Below are positions 40,115 through 48,007 of a stretch of DNA of 64,000 nucleotides, piece after piece. Source of the stretch: an uncultured Oscillospiraceae bacterium (lineage in GTDB: Bacteria; Bacillota; Clostridia; Oscillospirales; Oscillospiraceae). A model generated the notes under the pieces. That model searched no databases. It was given only the letters and a program-made list of their open reading frames with translations, and was not told where the DNA came from. The stretch spans positions 1 to 64,000 of the forward strand of contig CALWXG010000007.1 in NCBI GenBank assembly GCA_944385435.1. The letters are read 5' to 3'. The translations under genes and the position numbers were made by a program. Numbering within the stretch: the stretch's first letter is position 1; each line of letters begins with the position of its first letter.

Positions 40115-41131
40115 ATGGTTATCGTAATGAAGCCGGGGTTCAGTCAGCAGGAGCTGGAGGGCGCCAAACGGGCCATGGAGGCGGGCGGCGTGCGGGTGAT
40201 GGTGTCCCAGGGAGAGCACACCACCATTCTGGGTGCCGAGGGTGACATCGGCGGGCTGGATCAGGAACAGCTGGGTCAGCTGCCCGGTGTGGAGCGGGTT
40301 ATGCGGGTGAGCGAGCCCTATAAGAAGGCAAACCGGAAATTCCATCCCGACGATTCGGTGATCGACATCGGCAAGGGTGTGCACGTGGGGGGAAACCGCC
40401 TGGTGGTGATCGCGGGGCCCTGCTCGGTGGAGAGCCGGGAGCAGATGATCGGCGTGGCCAGGGCAGTAAAGGCATCGGGAGCACAGGCCATGCGGGGCGG
40501 AGCGTACAAACCCCGGACCTCGCCCTATGCCTTCCAGGGCAAGGGGGTGGAGGGCATCCACCTGCTTCAGGAGGCCCAGCAGGCCACCGACATGCCCATT
40601 GTCACAGAGCTGATGAGCTCTGACCAGCTGTCCCTGTTTCTGGAGGCGGTGGATGTGATTCAGATCGGCGCCCGAAACCTGCAGAACTTCGACCTGCTGA
40701 AAAAGGTGGGCCGCACCCGCAAGCCGATTTTGCTGAAACGGGGGCTGTCGGCCACCATTGAGGAGTGGCTGATGAGTGCGGAGTATATCATGAGCGAGGG
40801 CAATCCCAACGTGATTCTGTGCGAACGGGGCATCCGCACTTTTGAGACATACACCCGCAACACCTTGGATCTGTCCGCGGTCCTGGCGGTGAAGCAGCTC
40901 AGCCACCTGCCGGTGGTGGTGGACCCCTCCCACGCCTGCGGCCGGGCCTGGATGGTGGAGGGGATGGCTATGGCGGCGGTGGCCGCCGGGGCGGACGGAC
41001 TGCTCATTGAGGTGCACAATGATCCCCACAACGCCCTGTGCGACGGCGCCCAGTCCCTGACCCCGGAGGAGTTCGCCTCCCTGATGGACAAAGTGCGCTC
41101 GGTGGCGGCCTGTGTGGGCCGGGAGGTATGA
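40115..41131 (+). CDS. aroF: 3-deoxy-7-phosphoheptulonate (DAHP) synthase
   Basis: The 338-residue enzyme joins phosphoenolpyruvate and erythrose-4-phosphate, the first step of aromatic amino-acid synthesis. Residues about 1-70 form the ferredoxin-like regulatory domain (MVIVMKPGF start) of the Thermotoga/Bacillus type, which usually binds Tyr or Phe for feedback inhibition. The barrel has VIAGPCSVES (about 102-111), GGAYKPRTSPYAFQG (about 128-142) with substrate-binding Lys and Arg, and VVDPSHACG (about 268-276) with a metal-binding His. ATG 40115 follows AAAGGAGCAGGTG. It is controlled by the leader upstream and followed by tyrA after three bases. Confidence 0.95.
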   Translation: MVIVMKPGFSQQELEGAKRAMEAGGVRVMVSQGEHTTILGAEGDIGGLDQEQLGQLPGVERVMRVSEPYKKANRKFHPDDSVIDIGKGVHVGGNRLVVIAGPCSVESREQMIGVARAVKASGAQAMRGGAYKPRTSPYAFQGKGVEGIHLLQEAQQATDMPIVTELMSSDQLSLFLEAVDVIQIGARNLQNFDLLKKVGRTRKPILLKRGLSATIEEWLMSAEYIMSEGNPNVILCERGIRTFETYTRNTLDLSAVLAVKQLSHLPVVVDPSHACGRAWMVEGMAMAAVAAGADGLLIEVHNDPHNALCDGAQSLTPEEFASLMDKVRSVAACVGREV

Positions 41132-41134
41132 GCG

Positions 41135-42019
41135 ATGGCAGACAGATACAAGCAGATCCTGGTGGTGGGCCTGGGCCTCATCGGCGGCTCCCTGGCCCTG
41201 GCCCTGCAGGGGTTTGAGGACTATGTTGTGGTGGGGGGCGTGCGGTCCCGGTCCACCTATGAGAAGGCGGTGGCGCGGGGGGTGGCTCAGCGGGTTACCT
41301 TTCACCCCGAGGAGGAGCTGGCCGGGTCGGATGTGGTGATCCTGGCCCAGGACCCCCAGGGGATCATGGACTTCCTCCGGGACAACCGGGAGCGGTTCCG
41401 GCCGGGCAGCCTGGTGCTGGACGTGTGCGGCATCAAGACCGCGATCATGGAGGCGGCCCGGTGTCTGCCGGAGGAGGTGGATTTCATCGGCTGCCACCCC
41501 ATGGCGGGAAAAGAGGTGTCCGGCATTGACAATGCGGAGGGCACCCTGTTCCGCAACACCCACTTTATCATCACCCCCCGGGAGGAGAGCACCCGGGAGC
41601 ATCTGGACCTGCTGGAGCGCATGGCGGCCCACTGCCGCTTCCGGGACGTGGTGCGCACCACCTGCCAGCACCATGACCAGCTCATCGCCTACACCAGCCA
41701 GCTCATGCACGTCATTGCCCTGTCGGTCTGTGACAGTGAGCAGCTGTTCACCTGCATGGGGTTTGAGGGAGGGTCCTTCCGGGACTGTACCCGGGTGGCG
41801 GCTCTGGATGTGCCCCTGTGGACCCAGCTATTTTCCCTCAACGCCCCTGCCCTCACCCAGGTGGTGGAGCAGCTGGAGCAGCGGCTGCACCAGTACCGCC
41901 TGGCCATTGCCTCCGGAGACCGGACGCAGCTGAGCGCCATGCTGGAGCACGCGGCGGGTCGGAAGAAGCAGCGTAACTTTGAACAGGCCCGCGGCGACGA
42001 TGTCCGCGTCGGCTTTTGA
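41135..42019 (+). CDS. tyrA: Prephenate dehydrogenase
   Basis: The 294-residue enzyme converts prephenate to 4-hydroxyphenylpyruvate, the committed step to tyrosine. VVGLGLIGGSLAL (about 9-21) is the dinucleotide-binding loop. GCHPMAGKEVSG (about 117-128) contains the catalytic His-Pro-Met region, and YTSQLMHVIALS (about 188-199) is typical of the helical dimerisation part. There is no ACT domain. GGGAGGT precedes the ATG. Coupling with aroF behind a Tyr-rich leader points to tyrosine-specific control. Confidence 0.94.
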   Translation: MADRYKQILVVGLGLIGGSLALALQGFEDYVVVGGVRSRSTYEKAVARGVAQRVTFHPEEELAGSDVVILAQDPQGIMDFLRDNRERFRPGSLVLDVCGIKTAIMEAARCLPEEVDFIGCHPMAGKEVSGIDNAEGTLFRNTHFIITPREESTREHLDLLERMAAHCRFRDVVRTTCQHHDQLIAYTSQLMHVIALSVCDSEQLFTCMGFEGGSFRDCTRVAALDVPLWTQLFSLNAPALTQVVEQLEQRLHQYRLAIASGDRTQLSAMLEHAAGRKKQRNFEQARGDDVRVGF

Positions 42020-42041
42020 CGGAATTTTATAGAATCTTTAT

Positions 42042-42070
42042 TTGACGCAGGGGGGCTGGAGTGTTAGACT
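42042..42070 (+). promoter_or_regulatory. Promoter of the AI-2E family gene
   Basis: TTGACG (42042-42047) and TAGACT (42065-42070) are spaced by 17 bases. Confidence 0.6.
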
Positions 42071-42126
42071 GTTGGTAACGCCTGGGACGACTCGGGCAGT
42101 TCAGACAGGGCGGTGTGGAAACCTGT

Positions 42127-43302
42127 ATGGAGAAGAAATTGTTCAAGCAGCTGATTTTATTGATTACCTTTTCTGTGGTGCTGGTGGCGTTTCTGGTGAA
42201 GCTGGACGCAGTGGGCAGCTGGGTGGGAAATGTGCTGGTCGCGTTTGAACCGCTGTTCATCGGGGTTGCCATCGCCTTTGTGCTCCACCGTCCGTGTAAC
42301 TTTTTTGCCAGGCTTTACGCAGCCCACCTGCCCGGAAAGGGCAAGAGGGCTGCCAGGGGCCTGGCGGTTGCCACCTCCTATGTTCTTTTGCTGGCGCTGA
42401 TTGCCGTACTCATCGCCCTGGTGGTGCCGGAAATTATCAAGAGTCTGGAATCCTTTGTGGGCAACATGGGGACCTACGGGACCAATTTCCAGGAGCTGTA
42501 TGACTTTGTGGTGGAGAAATTCCAGCTGGAGAGCCTGGCCAACCTGAACCTCACCGGAGCCATTGACGATCTGAACAGCCTGCTGTCCCAACTGCTGGAC
42601 GTGCTGACCGAGACCGTACCCCATCTGATTTCCGCCACCGGCGTTGTGGTGCGGGGGGTGGTGACCGGGGTGCTGGCCGTGGTTTTTTCCGTATATATGC
42701 TCTCCGGTGCGCCCCGCCTGCTGGCCCAGTGCCGCCGCATTGCGGTGACCTATCTGCCCAAAAAGATGGTGGGCCCCTTCCTGTCCGTGGTGCGGCTGAC
42801 GGCGGAGACCTTCACCCGCTACGTCACCGGCCAGGTCACGGAGGCCTGCATCCTGGGCTGCCTGTGTTTTGTGGGGATGTGTATCTTCCGCTTTGACTAT
42901 GCCCCCCTGATCTCGGTGATTATCGGGGTTTCCGCTCTGATCCCCGTGGCCGGGGCCTACATCGGCGCCATTGTGGCGGCGGTGCTGCTGGTGTTGATTG
43001 ACCCGCTTCAGGCCCTGTGGTTCCTCATCTTCCTGGTTGTTCTCCAGCAGCTGGAGGGCAACCTCATCTACCCGAAGGTGGTGGGCACAACGCTGGGCCT
43101 GCCCGGCATCTGGGTACTGGCGGCGGTGACGGTGGGCAGCAGCCTGATGGGTTTTGCCGGCCTGGTGATCAGCGTGCCGGTGACGGCCGTGCTCTACACG
43201 CTGCTCAAGCGGGATATGGATGTCCGGGACGGAAAGAAGCGGACGGAACACGGGAAAGAGGAAGTGGAGCCGGGCGAGAACCCGGACTCCGAGAAAAAAT
43301 AA
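42127..43302 (+). CDS. AI-2E family transporter
   Basis: The 391-residue membrane protein has about eight helices. FEPLFIGVAIAFVLHRPCN near 36-54 and the second-half SVIIGVSALIPVAGAYIGAIVAAVLLVLIDP near 260-290, with the family's LIPVxGxxxG, place it in the AI-2E/TqsA/YdbI family. A large loop of about 90 residues lies between helices three and four. Members export small molecules or ions; some act as cation antiporters. The start may be ATG 42127 or the in-frame GTG 42115; neither has a clear binding site. The C-terminal tail is highly charged. Confidence 0.88.
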   Translation: MEKKLFKQLILLITFSVVLVAFLVKLDAVGSWVGNVLVAFEPLFIGVAIAFVLHRPCNFFARLYAAHLPGKGKRAARGLAVATSYVLLLALIAVLIALVVPEIIKSLESFVGNMGTYGTNFQELYDFVVEKFQLESLANLNLTGAIDDLNSLLSQLLDVLTETVPHLISATGVVVRGVVTGVLAVVFSVYMLSGAPRLLAQCRRIAVTYLPKKMVGPFLSVVRLTAETFTRYVTGQVTEACILGCLCFVGMCIFRFDYAPLISVIIGVSALIPVAGAYIGAIVAAVLLVLIDPLQALWFLIFLVVLQQLEGNLIYPKVVGTTLGLPGIWVLAAVTVGSSLMGFAGLVISVPVTAVLYTLLKRDMDVRDGKKRTEHGKEEVEPGENPDSEKK

Positions 43303-43368
43303 GACTCATAACCCGGGGACAAACTCCATAGGATGGTATCAGACGATCCGCAGGAAGGAGTTGCCGCA

Positions 43369-43650
43369 ATGGGATATGAGATGACAACAGGGGCGCCCCA
43401 CCACGTGGTACTGGAGGAGCGCCGCAGCCTGACTGTGTCCGGAGTGGAGGATGTGGAGCGCTTTGATGAGAGCTCCATTGTACTGTCCACCTCCAGGGGC
43501 GCCATGGTGGTGTCCGGGGACGGTCTGCACATCGAAAAGCTGTCGCTGGATGGCGGCGATCTGAAAGTGGAGGGGGAGATTGACTCCATCTCCTATGAGG
43601 ATGATCAGCCGGGCGGACGCGGCGGCTTTTTTGCCCGCCTGCTGCGATGA
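43369..43650 (+). CDS. yabP: Sporulation protein YabP
   Basis: The 93-residue protein has the YabP/YqfC fold region: HHVVLEERRSLTVSGVEDVERFDESSIVLSTSRG is characteristic, with LTVSGV and a later GDLKVEG strand. YabP is made in the mother cell under sigma-E and acts in spore coat/cortex assembly together with YabQ. AAGGAG lies eight bases before ATG 43369. YabQ begins three bases after its stop. Confidence 0.92.
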   Translation: MGYEMTTGAPHHVVLEERRSLTVSGVEDVERFDESSIVLSTSRGAMVVSGDGLHIEKLSLDGGDLKVEGEIDSISYEDDQPGGRGGFFARLLR

Positions 43651-43653
43651 GCG

Positions 43654-44319
43654 ATGTACGTGGACATCTGGCAGCAGGCCTCGGCGTTCGGGCAGGCGGT
43701 CCTGCTGGGCGGGGCGCTGGGGCTGGTCTATGACGGGCTGCGGGCCTGGCGCAGGGCGGCGGGGAAGAAGTGGCTGGCCTTTCTCCTGGATCTGTCGTTC
43801 TGGCTGGGCGCGACCGGCCTGCTGTTCCTGTTTGCGCTGACCTGGGGGGACGGACGGATCCGGATCTTTCATATCGCGGCCTTTCTGCTGGGAGGCGGAG
43901 GATATTTCCTGACCCTGAGCCGGGTGATGCTCCCCCTTTTTTCCCGGTTGATGGAGGGAATTGCCGCATTTTGGCGGCTGCTGACCGCCCCGCTGCGCCT
44001 CACAGGCAAGGCCGCGAAAAAATTTTTGGAAAACAGAAAAAAACACTTTCAAAATTGGCTGGTTTGGTATAAAATAAACGTGCTGTACCATTTCGCAGAC
44101 CAGGGGAAGAAAGGAGTGGCAGGCCATGAAGTTCAAGCGGGCAGGTATCGGGACGAAATTGCTGGTGCTGATCTTGCTGGTAGCGGCAGTAACAGGTCTG
44201 CTGTCTCTTCAATCCAGGCTGCGGGAGGCGCAGGAGAACCGGGATCTCATCAGTGCTCAGGTGCAGGAGCAGCGGGAGAAAAACGCCGCTCTGGCCGAAG
44301 ACATCGCAAACAGCGGTGA
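43654..44319 (+). CDS. yabQ: Sporulation protein YabQ with long overlapping tail
   Basis: The protein begins DIWQQASAFGQAVLLGGALGLVYDGLRAWRR-like, the YabQ N terminus, and has about four membrane helices within the first 110 residues. It is needed for cortex formation in spores. The recognisable part ends near residue 150. The frame then continues without a stop for another 70 residues through most of the divIC gene in a different frame, giving 221 residues in total. The tail (rich in Gly, Ala, Ser, Arg) is probably a by-product of a lost stop codon. The ATG lies four bases after the yabP stop. Confidence 0.85.
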   Translation: MYVDIWQQASAFGQAVLLGGALGLVYDGLRAWRRAAGKKWLAFLLDLSFWLGATGLLFLFALTWGDGRIRIFHIAAFLLGGGGYFLTLSRVMLPLFSRLMEGIAAFWRLLTAPLRLTGKAAKKFLENRKKHFQNWLVWYKINVLYHFADQGKKGVAGHEVQAGRYRDEIAGADLAGSGSNRSAVSSIQAAGGAGEPGSHQCSGAGAAGEKRRSGRRHRKQR

Positions 44320-44404
44320 TCCGGACTATCGGGAGAACATCGCCAGAAGCGAGCTCGGCCTGCTGAAACCCGGGGAAATCGAGTTCGTCGATACGTCTCA
44401 TTAA
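44126..44404 (+). CDS. divIC: Septum formation initiator (DivIC/FtsB family)
   Basis: The 92-residue protein has a short basic N terminus, one membrane helix at about 11-27 (LLVLILLVAAVTGLL) and a coiled coil (LREAQENRDLISAQVQEQREKNAAL) ending in YRENIARSELGLLKPGEIEFV, which matches the DivIC/FtsB C-terminal part. It acts in the divisome at the septum. AAAGGAG precedes the ATG. It overlaps the yabQ frame by 194 bases. Confidence 0.9.
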   Translation: MKFKRAGIGTKLLVLILLVAAVTGLLSLQSRLREAQENRDLISAQVQEQREKNAALAEDIANSGDPDYRENIARSELGLLKPGEIEFVDTSH

Positions 44405-44443
44405 ACAAACAAAAAAGAACAGGGAGAGGGAACAAAAAAATTT

Positions 44444-44911
44444 ATGGGTTTTGAAGTTGGTTCTGTTTTGGAGGGAAAGGTGAGCGGGATCACCAAATTC
44501 GGCGCATTTGTCTCGTTGCCGGAGAACCGCTCGGGGTTGGTACATATTTCGGAGATTGCCTACTCCTATGTCAATGATGTCCATGACCATCTGGCGGAAG
44601 GGCAGACCGTGACGGTGAAGGTAATCGGAATTGATGCCAACAACCGGATCAACCTGTCGATCAAGCAGGCACTGCCGCAGCCGCCCCGTCAGGAGCGGGG
44701 AGGACCGCGCCGCCAGAACAGCACAGGCGGAGGAGGAGAGCGGCGGCCTGCCGGGCGCCGGAGTGCTCCTGTGTTTCAGGGGGAACCGGCGCAGCCGAAA
44801 GGGCCTGCCAGTTTTGAGGACCAGCTGAAACAGTTTATGGCCAGCTCGGACAGCAAGCTGTCTGAGCTGCATATGACCGAAAAGCGCGGGAATCGCCGCG
44901 GCAGACGGTAA
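44444..44911 (+). CDS. S1 RNA-binding domain protein (YabR-like)
   Basis: The 155-residue protein has an S1 domain at about 3-72: GSVLEGKVSGITKFGAFVSL, then GLVHISEIAYSYVNDVHDHL and VKVIGIDANNRINLSIKQ. The rest is a Gly/Arg/Pro-rich flexible part with RRGRR at the end. Its position after divIC matches yabR of Bacillus. It probably binds RNA or ribosomes. The GGAGAGGG site lies unusually far (about 14 bases) from ATG 44444. Confidence 0.88.
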   Translation: MGFEVGSVLEGKVSGITKFGAFVSLPENRSGLVHISEIAYSYVNDVHDHLAEGQTVTVKVIGIDANNRINLSIKQALPQPPRQERGGPRRQNSTGGGGERRPAGRRSAPVFQGEPAQPKGPASFEDQLKQFMASSDSKLSELHMTEKRGNRRGRR

Positions 44912-44918
44912 GGAGCCG

Positions 44919-44946
44919 AAAGGGCGGGCGTAGGCCCGCCCTTTTT
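44919..44946 (+). terminator. Terminator of the yabP operon
   Basis: AAAGGGCGGGC (44919-44929) pairs exactly with 44934-44944 around a four-base loop and ends in a T-run. Confidence 0.88.
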
Positions 44947-45010
44947 CCATGGCCGGGCAGAAGACAGGCCGGATGATCCGGCGGAATTGTCCGGCCCGGT
45001 TCCCGCTGGG

Positions 45011-45121
45011 GCAAAGAAAGCGGCGCTTCCCCGGATGAACCGGGAAAGCGCCCAAGGTCTTGTCGCGCGGGAGAATGGAATGACCGCATGGGTGCAGACC
45101 CATGCTGCGGTGTTCACCGCA
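45011..45121 (+). promoter_or_regulatory. Structured leader before the amidohydrolase gene
   Basis: Three hairpins precede the gene. One is a large stem at about 45025-45052 (GCGCTTCCCCGG-like arms with one mismatch). GCATGGGT/ACCCATGC (45086-45093, 45098-45105) and TGCGGTG/CACCGCA (45106-45112, 45115-45121) are perfect and directly adjacent, so they can stack. I do not recognise a known riboswitch. The region 44947-45173 holds no gene. Confidence 0.4.
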
Positions 45122-45173
45122 AGGACAATATACCACAGGGAGCGCGTATATTTTGTCGGAAGGTGGTGCGCCC

Positions 45174-46346
45174 ATGCTGATTTTAAACGGAATTATCCAC
45201 ACCATGGACGGCGGGGTCATTGACAGCGGATACGTCCGGGTCAAGGGGACAAAACTTGTGGAAGTGGGACATATGTCCCGCCTTGCCGGCGGCACGGAAC
45301 AGGAGCAGATTGTGGATGCCCGGGGCGGACATGTGCTTCCCGGGTTGCTGGACATCCACTGCCACCTGGGGCTGTATGGGACAGGGACGGGCGCCCCGGG
45401 GGACGATCTCAATGAGGCGACGGACCCCTGTACCCCCCAACTCCATGCGCTGGACGGGGTGAATCCCATGGATGACTATTTCCGGCAGGCACGGCGGGCC
45501 GGCGTTACCTGTGTGCTGACCGGGCCGGGTTCCACCAATCCCGTCAGCGGTCAGTCCGTCCTGCTCAAAACGGTGGGCCGGGTGGTGGACCGGATGGTGG
45601 TGCGGGCGCCTGCCGCCATGAAATTTGCCCTGGGGGAGAACCCGAAGAGCTGCTATCAGAAGCAGAGCTCCGGGCCCGTGACGCGTATGGCCACCGCGGC
45701 GATCATCCGGGAGAACCTGACCAGAGCCATGGACTATCAGCTGAAATGGGAACGGGCTCAGGCCAGCCAGGATGAGGACGGGCCGGAGTTCGACGGGAAG
45801 CTGGACGCCCTGCGGCTGGTGGTGAGCGGAAAGATCCCGGCCCACTTCCACGCCCACCGGGCGGACGATATCGTGACCGCCGTCCGCCTGTCCCGGGAGT
45901 TTGGCCTGGACTGCGTCATCGTCCACGGCACGGAGGGGTACCTGATTGCGGACTATCTGGCCAGGGAGGGGATCCCGGTGATCACGGGGCCGATCCTGAC
46001 CGACCGTTTCAAGCCGGAACTGGCCAACCTGACGATGGAGAACACAGCCATTCTGGCCAGGGCCGGCGTGCAGATTGCCATCTGCACCGACCATCCGGAG
46101 GTCCCCATCCAACACCTGATGCTGTGCGCGGCCCTGGCGGCGAAGGCGGGGATGGATGAGGAGGAGGCTCTGGCGGCGGTGACCATCAACGCGGCGTGTA
46201 TTGCGGGGGTGGGGGACCGGCTGGGCTCCCTGAGCCAGGGGAAGGACGCGGATCTGGTGGTTCTGGACGGCCACCCCTTTGACTGGCGCAGCAAGGTAAC
46301 CCATGTGTTCATTGACGGACAGGAGGTTTCAGAACATGATTCGTGA
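45174..46346 (+). CDS. Amidohydrolase of the imidazolonepropionase-like group
   Basis: The 390-residue metal-dependent hydrolase has the barrel start LPGLLDIHCHLGLYG (about 54-68) with the HxH metal ligands, HFHAHRADD (about 222-230), VIVHGTEGY (about 243-251) and CTDHPEVPI (about 300-308) with the final Asp. The ending LGSLSQGKDADLVVLDGHPF is typical of the family. It hydrolyses an amide or ring amide, substrate unknown. ATG 45174 follows AAGGTGG. Its end overlaps the start of the fumarase gene by 11 bases, so the two reactions may be linked. Confidence 0.88.
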   Translation: MLILNGIIHTMDGGVIDSGYVRVKGTKLVEVGHMSRLAGGTEQEQIVDARGGHVLPGLLDIHCHLGLYGTGTGAPGDDLNEATDPCTPQLHALDGVNPMDDYFRQARRAGVTCVLTGPGSTNPVSGQSVLLKTVGRVVDRMVVRAPAAMKFALGENPKSCYQKQSSGPVTRMATAAIIRENLTRAMDYQLKWERAQASQDEDGPEFDGKLDALRLVVSGKIPAHFHAHRADDIVTAVRLSREFGLDCVIVHGTEGYLIADYLAREGIPVITGPILTDRFKPELANLTMENTAILARAGVQIAICTDHPEVPIQHLMLCAALAAKAGMDEEEALAAVTINAACIAGVGDRLGSLSQGKDADLVVLDGHPFDWRSKVTHVFIDGQEVSEHDS

Positions 46347-47181
46347 AATTCAGGCTCAGACGCTGTCGGATGCGGTGCGGGAGCTGTGCATCCAGGCCAA
46401 TACCATTCTGCCCCAGGACCTGCGCCAGGCGATCTGCGCGGCCCGGGAGCGGGAGCCCTCTCCGGTGGGCCGGGCGATTCTGGGAGACGTGCGGGAAAAC
46501 TACGAGTTTGCCGAACAGAAAGGGCTGCCCATCTGCCAGGATACCGGCATGGCGGTGGTGTTCCTGGACTGGGGGCAGGACTGCCATCTCACCGGCGGAA
46601 GTCTGGAGGATGTGGTGAACGACGCAGTTGCCCGGGGTTATCTGGACGGACACCTGCGGCTGTCTGTGGTGGGAGATCCCCTGCGGCGGGTAAATACCAA
46701 CAACAACACCCCTGCCATTCTGCATCTGCGCATGGTGCCCGGGGACAGGGTGGATATCACGGTTGCACCCAAAGGGTTCGGCAGCGAAAATATGACCAAG
46801 CTGAAGATGTTCAACCCCTCCGTGACCCAGGAGCAGGTGGAGGACTTCATTGTGGAATGTGTCTCCTTGGCCGGATCCAATCCCTGCCCGCCGGTGGTGG
46901 TGGGAGTGGGCCTGGGCGGCACCTCCGAGGTGGCGGCGGCCCTGGCCAAGCGGGCGCTGCTGCGTCCGGCGGGGGAGTGGAATGCCGACCCGTTTTACAG
47001 GGAGATGGAGCAGAGACTGCTGGAGCGCATCAACCGGCTGGGCATCGGGCCCCAGGGCATGGGGGGACGGACTACGGCCTTGAGCGTGGCCATCCTGACG
47101 CACGGCACCCACATCGCCGGCTTACCCTGCGCGGTGAATCTGGGCTGCCACGTGACGAGACACGCCCACCGGCAGCTGTAA
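46336..47181 (+). CDS. Class I fumarate hydratase, alpha subunit
   Basis: The 281-residue protein matches the alpha part of Fe-S fumarases and related tartrate dehydratases: LPICQDTGMAVVF (about 54-66) with a cluster Cys, VNTNNNTPAILH (about 117-128), SENMTKLKMF and NPCPPVVVGVGLGGTSE (about 177-193) with another Cys, ending GLPCAVNLGCHVTRHA. It interconverts fumarate and malate together with a beta subunit. The beta subunit gene does not follow as it usually does; hpf comes next. AGGAGG lies within the end of the amidohydrolase gene. Confidence 0.88.
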   Translation: MIREIQAQTLSDAVRELCIQANTILPQDLRQAICAAREREPSPVGRAILGDVRENYEFAEQKGLPICQDTGMAVVFLDWGQDCHLTGGSLEDVVNDAVARGYLDGHLRLSVVGDPLRRVNTNNNTPAILHLRMVPGDRVDITVAPKGFGSENMTKLKMFNPSVTQEQVEDFIVECVSLAGSNPCPPVVVGVGLGGTSEVAAALAKRALLRPAGEWNADPFYREMEQRLLERINRLGIGPQGMGGRTTALSVAILTHGTHIAGLPCAVNLGCHVTRHAHRQL

Positions 47182-47213
47182 GCGCGCAGAAGACCGGTAC
47201 TGATTCTGAACAG

Positions 47214-47258
47214 ACAGGCGGCGGTTGGAGTGAACCGCCGCCTGTCTTGAATTTTTTT
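47214..47258 (+). terminator. Terminator behind the fumarase gene
   Basis: ACAGGCGGCGGTT (47214-47226) pairs exactly with 47233-47245 around a six-base loop, and a T-run follows. Confidence 0.9.
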
Positions 47259-47375
47259 GTGAAATGCGCATAAAACTATGGCGTAAGCTGGAAAGTTGTG
47301 TTATAGTTATCACAAGGGAACGATTTGTTCCCAACGCTGTGCCTCCCCGCTGGGAGGCAGAAGGAGCTGAAACAC

Positions 47376-47924
47376 ATGAAGTTTACGTTCACAGGGAAAA
47401 AGGTCAATTTGTCCAACCGCATTCAGAATTATGCGGAAAAAAAGGTGGGCAAGCTGGAGCGCTATTTCAAGACCGAACCGGAGGCCAGTCTTGTGTTCTC
47501 CGTGGAAAAGGATCGCAATAAAGTAGAACTCACCATCCGCTCCGGCAGCATCGTGCTGCGGGTAGCGGAGAGCACGTCCGATCTGTTCGCCTCCATCGAC
47601 GCGGCGGTGACCTCCATGGAGCGCCAGCTGCGCAAGCACAAGACCCGTCTGGAGAAGCGCCTGCGCCAGGACGCCTTTGAGCGCTCCGTGGCCGCGGACG
47701 AAGTGTCCACCCTGGTGCCCGATGTGGTGGAGGAGAGCGAGTTTGAAGTGGTGCGCACCAAGCGCTTCCCCATCAAACCCATGACGGTGGACGAGGCCAT
47801 CCTCCAGATGGACCTGCTGGACCACACCTTCTTCGCCTTCAAGAATGAGAACACCGGCGCCTTCAGCGTGGTGTACAAGCGCAACGACGGCGGCTACGGC
47901 CTCATCGAGGACGAGGGGAATTGA
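47376..47924 (+). CDS. hpf: Ribosome hibernation-promoting factor, long form
   Basis: The 182-residue protein has the N-terminal S30AE/YfiA domain (MKFTFTGKKVNLSNRIQNYAEKK start, about 1-100) and a C-terminal dimerisation domain (RTKRFPIKPMTVDEAILQMDLLDHTFFAF, about 125-180). The long form pairs two ribosomes tail to tail into inactive 100S particles in starvation. AAGGAG precedes ATG 47376. It is monocistronic with a terminator. Confidence 0.96.
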   Translation: MKFTFTGKKVNLSNRIQNYAEKKVGKLERYFKTEPEASLVFSVEKDRNKVELTIRSGSIVLRVAESTSDLFASIDAAVTSMERQLRKHKTRLEKRLRQDAFERSVAADEVSTLVPDVVEESEFEVVRTKRFPIKPMTVDEAILQMDLLDHTFFAFKNENTGAFSVVYKRNDGGYGLIEDEGN

Positions 47925-47955
47925 GCCCTCCCTCTGAACTGCATAAAAAACAATC

Positions 47956-47991
47956 CCGCCCCGCTGGAGCAATCCAGCGGGGCGGTTTTTT
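47956..47991 (+). terminator. Terminator of hpf
   Basis: CCGCCCCGCTGGA (47956-47968) pairs exactly with 47973-47985, followed by TTTTTT. Confidence 0.92.
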
Positions 47992-48007
47992 GCGGATGGA
48001 AACCGTA

